Shown: positions 37,772-42,388 of the stretch, one piece after another
How positions within the stretch are numbered: the first letter of the stretch is position 1
How the letters are laid out: every line of letters starts with the position of its first letter
NCBI GenBank assembly: GCA_902793325.1
Contig: CADBCY010000024.1
Span: 1 to 42,388 of the forward strand
DNA length: 42,388 nt
Direction: 5' to 3'
Source: an uncultured Eubacteriales bacterium
GTDB lineage: Bacteria; Bacillota; Clostridia; Christensenellales; Aristaeellaceae
Notes under the pieces: generated by a model
Seen by the model: the letters and a program-made list of their open reading frames with translations, nothing else
What the model was told of the DNA's origin: nothing
Database searches by the model: none
Position numbers and translations under genes: made by a program

Positions 37772-40186
37772 TCAGTCCAGCTTCAGCAGCAGGCCCAGGA
37801 TGTGCTTTGCGGCGCGCTCCATCTGGGCGCGGGTGAGGACGCCCTTCTCCAGCGCGGCCAGCAGGCGGTCGGGATAGCCGCAGCCCATCTTGACGTCGTT
37901 GCCGGCGGCGCACTCCTTGTAATGCTCGCCGTGGGTCCACCAGTCGGTGGTGACCATGCCCTCCCAGCCCCACTCGTCGCGGAGGATGCCGTTGAGCAGG
38001 TCGGCGTTCTCGCTGGCGCGGCGGCCGTTGATGATGTTGTAGCTGGTCATGATGCTCCACACGCCGTACTCCTGCGCCACGATCCTGAACGCCCGCAGGT
38101 AGATCTCGCGGATGGCGCGCTCGGAGCAGCGGGAGTCGCTGTCGAGGCGGTTCGTCTCCTTGTTGTTCAGCGCGAAGTGCTTGGCCGTGGCGGCGACGCC
38201 GTTGGACTGCACGCCCCGGATCATCGCGCCCGCGAGCTGCCCGGTAAGCAGCGGGTCCTCGGAGTAGTACTCGAAGTTGCGGCCGCACAGGGGGTTGCGG
38301 TGGATGTTGATGGCGGGGGCCAGCCAGACGCCCACGTTGTTCTCCTTCACCTCCGCGCCGGCGGCGGCGCCCACGGCCTCGGTGACCTCCGGGTCCCAGG
38401 TGCAGGCCAGCAGGCAGGCGCAGGGGAACGCGGTGGTGACCACCCCGGCCTCGGGCTGGATGCGCAGGCCCGCGGGGCCGTCGGCGGTCATGGCGCTGGG
38501 GATGCCGAAGCGGGCGTTGTTGCCGTAGCCGAAGGTGTTGGCCACGCCGGTGTTCGGCTGCCCGCCCAGCAGCCAGGCCAAGTCCTCGTCCGTGAGCTGG
38601 GCCAGGAACGCATCCAGGTCCAGCGCGCCCTCGGCCACCTCGGACAGCCTGCGCTCTTCGCCGGGCAGGAAGAAGTTCCGGCCCGCTTCGGCGCGCACGT
38701 CGGGGGTCTTCAGCCAGCCGTGTTCCGACAGGTCGTCCCTCGGCAGCGCGGAGGCGTTGGGGTCCTCGGCCTCGCCCTGCGGCAGGGCCTCGTAGCTGCC
38801 GTCCGCCAGCAGGCGCTTTTCCAGCCGGTTCGGGACCATGCGGGGGGAGAGCTGCTCCACCACGCGGTTCGCGTCCAGCGTCAGCTCGAACCCCACGCTC
38901 CGGGCGGAGCGCACGTCGGTGCCCACGAAGAAGCGGTACGTCCCCGCCTCCAGCACCCAGGCGGACTTTTGCACCTTGCCCAGGTCGTCGTAGGAGGCCA
39001 TGTCCCGCAGGGGGAAGCGCAGCTCCACCCGCTGAGCCTCGCCGGGCTGGAGCAGCCGGGTCTTGCGGAACGCCGCGAGCTGCCGGGCGGGCTTGCCGAG
39101 CCTGCCCTGCGGCGCGGAGAAGTACACCTGCACCACCTCCCGGCCGGGCACCTCGCCGGTGTTCACCACGCTGCCGCGCACGGCGATCTCCTCGCCGTCC
39201 TGCCTGGCCTCGAAGTGGTACAGCAGGAAGGTGGTGTAGGAGAGGCCGAAGCCGAAGGGGTAGTTGACCTTCTCCGCCGCGCCGGGCAGCGTCTCGAAGT
39301 AGCGGTAGCCCACGTAGATGTCCTCGGTGTACTCCACGTAGTCGTCGGACTCGTAGAAGCCCGGCGAGGAGGGGTAATCCTCCAGCGTGGCGGCGAAGGT
39401 GTCCGCCAGCTTGCCGGAGGGGTTCGCCAGGCCCAGCAGCAGCTCGGCCTCGGCCAGGCCGCCCTCCATGCCCGCCTGCCAGCCCAGCAGCACGGCGGAG
39501 ATCGCGGGGTTGTCCCTGAACCAGCCGGTGTCGAACACGCTGCCGACGTTCAGCACCACCACCACGGTCTCGAAGGCCGCGCAGACCTTCTCCACCATGG
39601 CGGCCTCGCCGTCGGTGAGCACGAAATCGCCCTTGGGGAACACCAGGGCGGACTGGGCGCTGTCGTCGCCCCAGATGCCGCGGTGCTTCTCGATCCTGTC
39701 GAAGGCGCACTTGCGGTCCCAGCCCTCGCCGGAGAAGCGGGAGATGGACACCACCGCCACGTCCGCGAAGGCCGCGGCGCGGCGAAGCAGGTCGTCGGGC
39801 AGCTCGGGCTCGTCCACCATGCCGGGCGCGCGCCCCGCCGCGTACTGGGCCTGCACGCTGGCGCGGTAGAAGTCGTTCAGCGGCTCGAAGGTCGCGACCC
39901 GGTCGGCGTGGGCCTTCATGCCGTCGTAGAGGTTATGGGTGTAGGGCACGGTCACGTCGCCGCTGCCGCCGCCGCCCTTCACGTAGTCGAAGGTGCCCTT
40001 GCCGAACAGCGCCGCCTTCGCGCCCCGCGCCAGGGGCAGCGCGCCGCCCTCGTTCTTCAGCAGCACCATGCCCTCCAGCGCCGCGCGCCGGGATATGTCG
40101 ATGTGCGCGGGCCCGGCCGTCAGCCGCCGCCCGTCCGCGCCGAGGGGATTGCACGAGGGATAGTTGAACCGCTGCCATTTCGCCAT
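37772..40186 (-). CDS. GH3 beta-glucosidase with permuted domain order
   Basis: This 804-residue intracellular enzyme (no signal peptide) should release glucose or other sugars from beta-linked oligosaccharides. Domain order is reversed from the usual GH3. The alpha/beta sandwich comes first (EGMVLLKNEGGALPL at about 38-52), then a fibronectin-like part (VVNTGEVPGREVVQVY), and the TIM barrel is at the C-terminus (about 495-804; GVAATAKHFALNN). The nucleophile is D748 (GMVTTDWW). This permuted order is known in Ruminococcus and Butyrivibrio glucosidases. Ribosome site is weak (AAAGGCGG). Confidence 0.9.
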   Translation of the reverse strand: MAKWQRFNYPSCNPLGADGRRLTAGPAHIDISRRAALEGMVLLKNEGGALPLARGAKAALFGKGTFDYVKGGGGSGDVTVPYTHNLYDGMKAHADRVATFEPLNDFYRASVQAQYAAGRAPGMVDEPELPDDLLRRAAAFADVAVVSISRFSGEGWDRKCAFDRIEKHRGIWGDDSAQSALVFPKGDFVLTDGEAAMVEKVCAAFETVVVVLNVGSVFDTGWFRDNPAISAVLLGWQAGMEGGLAEAELLLGLANPSGKLADTFAATLEDYPSSPGFYESDDYVEYTEDIYVGYRYFETLPGAAEKVNYPFGFGLSYTTFLLYHFEARQDGEEIAVRGSVVNTGEVPGREVVQVYFSAPQGRLGKPARQLAAFRKTRLLQPGEAQRVELRFPLRDMASYDDLGKVQKSAWVLEAGTYRFFVGTDVRSARSVGFELTLDANRVVEQLSPRMVPNRLEKRLLADGSYEALPQGEAEDPNASALPRDDLSEHGWLKTPDVRAEAGRNFFLPGEERRLSEVAEGALDLDAFLAQLTDEDLAWLLGGQPNTGVANTFGYGNNARFGIPSAMTADGPAGLRIQPEAGVVTTAFPCACLLACTWDPEVTEAVGAAAGAEVKENNVGVWLAPAINIHRNPLCGRNFEYYSEDPLLTGQLAGAMIRGVQSNGVAATAKHFALNNKETNRLDSDSRCSERAIREIYLRAFRIVAQEYGVWSIMTSYNIINGRRASENADLLNGILRDEWGWEGMVTTDWWTHGEHYKECAAGNDVKMGCGYPDRLLAALEKGVLTRAQMERAAKHILGLLLKLD

Positions 40187-40224
40187 GATCCAAACCGCCT
40201 TTCGCAGGTGTATTCTCGCCTTCC

Positions 40225-40253
40225 ATTATAGCAGCTTCCCGCCCGCCGGGCAA
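40225..40253 (-). promoter_or_regulatory. Promoter of the GH3 gene
   Basis: Minus-strand TTGCCC (40248-40253), 17 bases, TATAAT (40225-40230). Confidence 0.6.
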
Positions 40254-40293
40254 CGCCGCCGCGGGAATTAACACAAGCGACGGGGCCGGCGGA

Positions 40294-40322
40294 TTGAACT
40301 GCATGCAAAGTTTTGCTATAAT
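40294..40322 (+). promoter_or_regulatory. Promoter of rimO-pgsA
   Basis: TTGAAC (40294-40299), 17 bases, TATAAT (40317-40322), about 50 bases before the rimO start. Confidence 0.75.
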
Positions 40323-40375
40323 GGATCGTGCGATGCGCGCCTTCGGCGCACAATACTTCAAAAGGAGCCGGCATC

Positions 40376-41689
40376 ATGAAAAAGATCGGCTTGGTTTCGC
40401 TGGGCTGCGCGAAGAACCGCGTGGACTCGGAAAATATGCTGGGCATGCTGCGCGCCCGCGGGTTTGAGATCGTCTCGGACCCGGCGGAGGCCGACGCGCT
40501 GTTCGTGAACACCTGCGGCTTCATCGAGAGCGCCAAGGAGGAATCCATCGACGCCATACTGGAGATGGCCCGCTACAAGCAGGACGGCAAGAAGCTGTTC
40601 GTCACCGGCTGCCTGGCGCAGCGATACCCCGAGGCGCTGATGTCGGAGATCCCGGAGATCGACGGCATACTGGGCGTGGCGGAGTACGCGCGGCTGTTTG
40701 AGATGCTGGAGGCGGCCGACGCCGGGCAGCGGCCCTGCTACACCGGGAACGGCGTGCGCTTCCTGAAAGCCCCGCGGGTGCTGACCACGCCCGGCTACAG
40801 CGCTTACGTCAAGATCAGCGACGGCTGCGACAACCGCTGCACCTACTGCGCCATCCCGCTGATCCGCGGCGGCTACAGCTCCCGGCCCTTCGACGACATC
40901 GTGGACGAGTGCCGGCGCCTGGCCGACGGCGGCGTGACGGAGATCACGCTCATCGCGCAGGACACCAGCCGCTACGGCTGCGACATTGGCGAAGGCCACT
41001 ACCTGCTGCCGGAGCTGCTGGAGGCGGTGAGCGCCATTGAGAAGCTGCACTGGGTGCGCGTGCTGTACTGCTATCCCGACAGCACCGAGGACCGGCTGCT
41101 GGACGCCATACAGCGCCTGCCGAAGGTGGCGCCGTACCTGGACCTGCCGCTGCAGCACATCGACGACGACCTGCTGAAGCGCATGAACCGCCGGGGCAGC
41201 GCGGCGTGGATCAAAAGCCGCATCGCCGAGTGCCGCAGGCGCGGCATCATACTGCGCACGACGATGATCGTGGGCTTCCCCGGCGAGACGGAGGAACAGT
41301 TCCGCACGCTGCTCGACTTCGTGAAGGAGGCCCGCTTCGACCGGCTCGGCGCGTTCACCTACTCTCCGGAGGAGGGCACCGCCGCCGCCGCCATGCCCGG
41401 CCAGCTCGACGAGGAAACCAAGGTCCGCCGCCTGGACCAGCTGATGATGCTGCAGCAGTCCGTCAGCATGGAGGTAAACGAGGCCCGCGTCGGCACGGCG
41501 TGCGAAGTGCTGGTGGACGGCTTCGACGAAGAGCAGGGCCGCTTCTACGGCCGCAGCCTGCTGGAAGCGCCCGAGAGCGACGGCTGCATCTGGCTGGACG
41601 CCGACCGGACGCTGACGCCCGGCGAATACGTACAGGTCAGGATCACCGGCGCGGACGCCTACGACCTGGAGGGAAAAGTGGCGGAATAG
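40376..41689 (+). CDS. rimO: Ribosomal protein S12 methylthiotransferase RimO
   Basis: This 437-residue radical-SAM enzyme adds a methylthio group to the conserved Asp of ribosomal protein S12. The N-terminal domain holds three Fe-S Cys (C11 in LGCAKN, C47 in NTCGF, C79 in TGCLAQ). The radical-SAM cluster is C151/C155/C158 (CDNRCTYC). PLQHIDDDLLKRMNR and the C-terminal TRAM domain follow. AAAGGAG precedes ATG 40376. It is the RimO rather than MiaB branch, judging from SLGCAKNRVDSE. Placed directly before pgsA, a common Bacillota arrangement. Confidence 0.95.
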   Translation: MKKIGLVSLGCAKNRVDSENMLGMLRARGFEIVSDPAEADALFVNTCGFIESAKEESIDAILEMARYKQDGKKLFVTGCLAQRYPEALMSEIPEIDGILGVAEYARLFEMLEAADAGQRPCYTGNGVRFLKAPRVLTTPGYSAYVKISDGCDNRCTYCAIPLIRGGYSSRPFDDIVDECRRLADGGVTEITLIAQDTSRYGCDIGEGHYLLPELLEAVSAIEKLHWVRVLYCYPDSTEDRLLDAIQRLPKVAPYLDLPLQHIDDDLLKRMNRRGSAAWIKSRIAECRRRGIILRTTMIVGFPGETEEQFRTLLDFVKEARFDRLGAFTYSPEEGTAAAAMPGQLDEETKVRRLDQLMMLQQSVSMEVNEARVGTACEVLVDGFDEEQGRFYGRSLLEAPESDGCIWLDADRTLTPGEYVQVRITGADAYDLEGKVAE

Positions 41690-41731
41690 CCGACGGCTGT
41701 TCCATGAATCAATACAACGGAGGCAACCAAT

Positions 41732-42292
41732 ATGAATCTTCCCAACAAGCTCACGCTGCTGCGTATTTGCATGATCCCCTTCTTCGTGGTGTTCGCGAAG
41801 ATGGGAGACTTTTCGTACCAGGTGATCGCGGTGGTCATTTACATCCTCGCCTGCCTGACGGACATGCTGGACGGCAAAATCGCGCGCAGCCGCAACCTTG
41901 TCACCAACTTCGGCAAGTTCATGGACCCCATCGCCGACAAGCTGCTGGTGATGAGCGCCATGATCGTGCTCACCGCCCAGGGCCGCATGCCCGACTGGGT
42001 GTGCATACTGATGCTGGCGCGGGAATTCCTGGTGTCGGGCTTCCGCCTGGTGGCCGTGGAGAACGGCAAGGTCATCGCCGCGGGCATGCTGGGCAAGATC
42101 AAGACCGTGTTCCAGATGCTGTCCACCATCGCCATCATGCTGCTGGTGTCCGTGAACGGCCCGGAGGCGTCGCTGCTGGGACGGCCCGGCTACGTGCTGG
42201 CCTACGTGCTGATGTACGTCGCCATGGTGCTGACGGTGGTCTCCGGCGCGGACTACATCCTCCGCAACCGCGAGTGCATCAAGGACATGTAA
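41732..42292 (+). CDS. pgsA: CDP-diacylglycerol--glycerol-3-phosphate 3-phosphatidyltransferase
   Basis: This 186-residue membrane enzyme makes phosphatidylglycerol phosphate from CDP-diacylglycerol and glycerol 3-phosphate. MNLPNKLTLLRICMIPFFV is the standard N-terminus. The CDP-alcohol phosphotransferase motif is complete: D44, D47-G48, A51-R52, G61, D65, D69. About five helices follow. GGAGG precedes the ATG. It lies 42 bases after rimO. Confidence 0.95.
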   Translation: MNLPNKLTLLRICMIPFFVVFAKMGDFSYQVIAVVIYILACLTDMLDGKIARSRNLVTNFGKFMDPIADKLLVMSAMIVLTAQGRMPDWVCILMLAREFLVSGFRLVAVENGKVIAAGMLGKIKTVFQMLSTIAIMLLVSVNGPEASLLGRPGYVLAYVLMYVAMVLTVVSGADYILRNRECIKDM

Positions 42293-42345
42293 TACTAACC
42301 TCAATCTAAATTGCAACCATCTGCGGGCATCTTTTCCGCTACGCA

Positions 42346-42376
42346 CCGGCGCTATTGCCCAAGGGGCAAGCGCCGG
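42346..42376. other. Long hairpin after pgsA
   Basis: CCGGCGC and TTGCCC pair with GGGCAA and GCGCCGG with a 2-base bulge. It lies 54 bases after the pgsA stop and has no T-run within the window. It may be a terminator, an mRNA-stabilising element or a repeat. The rest of 42293-42388 shows no gene. Confidence 0.5.
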
Positions 42377-42388
42377 CAGCGCCATGCT

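Noticed and set aside
37544-40231. Plus-strand open frame of 895 codons opposite the GH3 gene
   Set aside because: Composition is dominated by Gly, His, Val and Arg, it overlaps the foldase end and is antisense to a complete glucosidase.

Overview
The window is GC-rich bacterial chromosome with dense coding on both strands, and most of it reads as ordinary chromosome rather than a mobile island. The features fit a member of Bacillota, class Clostridia, probably an uncultured high-GC gut or rumen lineage. These features are AGGAGG-type ribosome sites, TTGnnn-17-TATAAT promoters, a T-box leader with a Trp specifier, a rimO-pgsA pair, a stand-alone TrpB2, a domain-permuted GH3 and a GH9 cellulase. 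I cannot name the genus from sequence alone. Exported proteins share a signal peptide ending in ALAE or a close variant. None has a lipobox, even in families that are normally lipoproteins.

Layout. (1) 1-2.8 kb: a sugar-type ABC binding protein divergent from a LacI regulator, followed by a 48-residue membrane ORF and a hotdog thioesterase. (2) 2.9-8.7 kb: a complete peptide/nickel-type ABC importer in the order binding protein, two ATPases, two permeases. (3) 8.7-10.8 kb: a dicarboxylate/amino acid symporter with a small secreted protein, on the minus strand. (4) 10.8-14.3 kb: a P-loop protein, a single-pass membrane protein, a secreted EF-hand/LRR protein and two small proteins. (5) 14.3-22.6 kb: a carbohydrate catabolism locus with an AraC regulator, a DapA/NanA-superfamily lyase, a full TRAP transporter, a zinc-ribbon membrane protein, a YhcH protein, a PfkB kinase and 6-phosphofructokinase. 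(6) 22.7-26.5 kb: a c-di-GMP pair, one predicted cyclase and one REC-GGDEF-EAL-GGDEF phosphodiesterase with both GGDEF sites degenerate. (7) 26.6-33.6 kb: a GH9 cellulase and two tandem secreted transglutaminase-like/Big2 paralogues. (8) 33.9-34.3 kb: four tRNAs behind a consensus promoter. (9) 34.4-36.1 kb: TrpB2 under a Trp T-box. (10) 36.2-42.4 kb: a secreted parvulin-like foldase, a domain-permuted GH3 glucosidase, rimO and pgsA.

How the parts fit. GH9 and GH3 suggest plant beta-glucan breakdown, and several importers bring in the products. The 15.4-22.6 kb locus looks like a route for an acidic sugar: TRAP uptake, retro-aldol cleavage through a Schiff-base lysine, anomer handling by YhcH, phosphorylation by the PfkB kinase and entry to glycolysis. 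Its substrate is not obvious and it is the best candidate for an undescribed pathway. The tandem transglutaminase-like/Big2 proteins are the best candidate for an undescribed cell-surface system.
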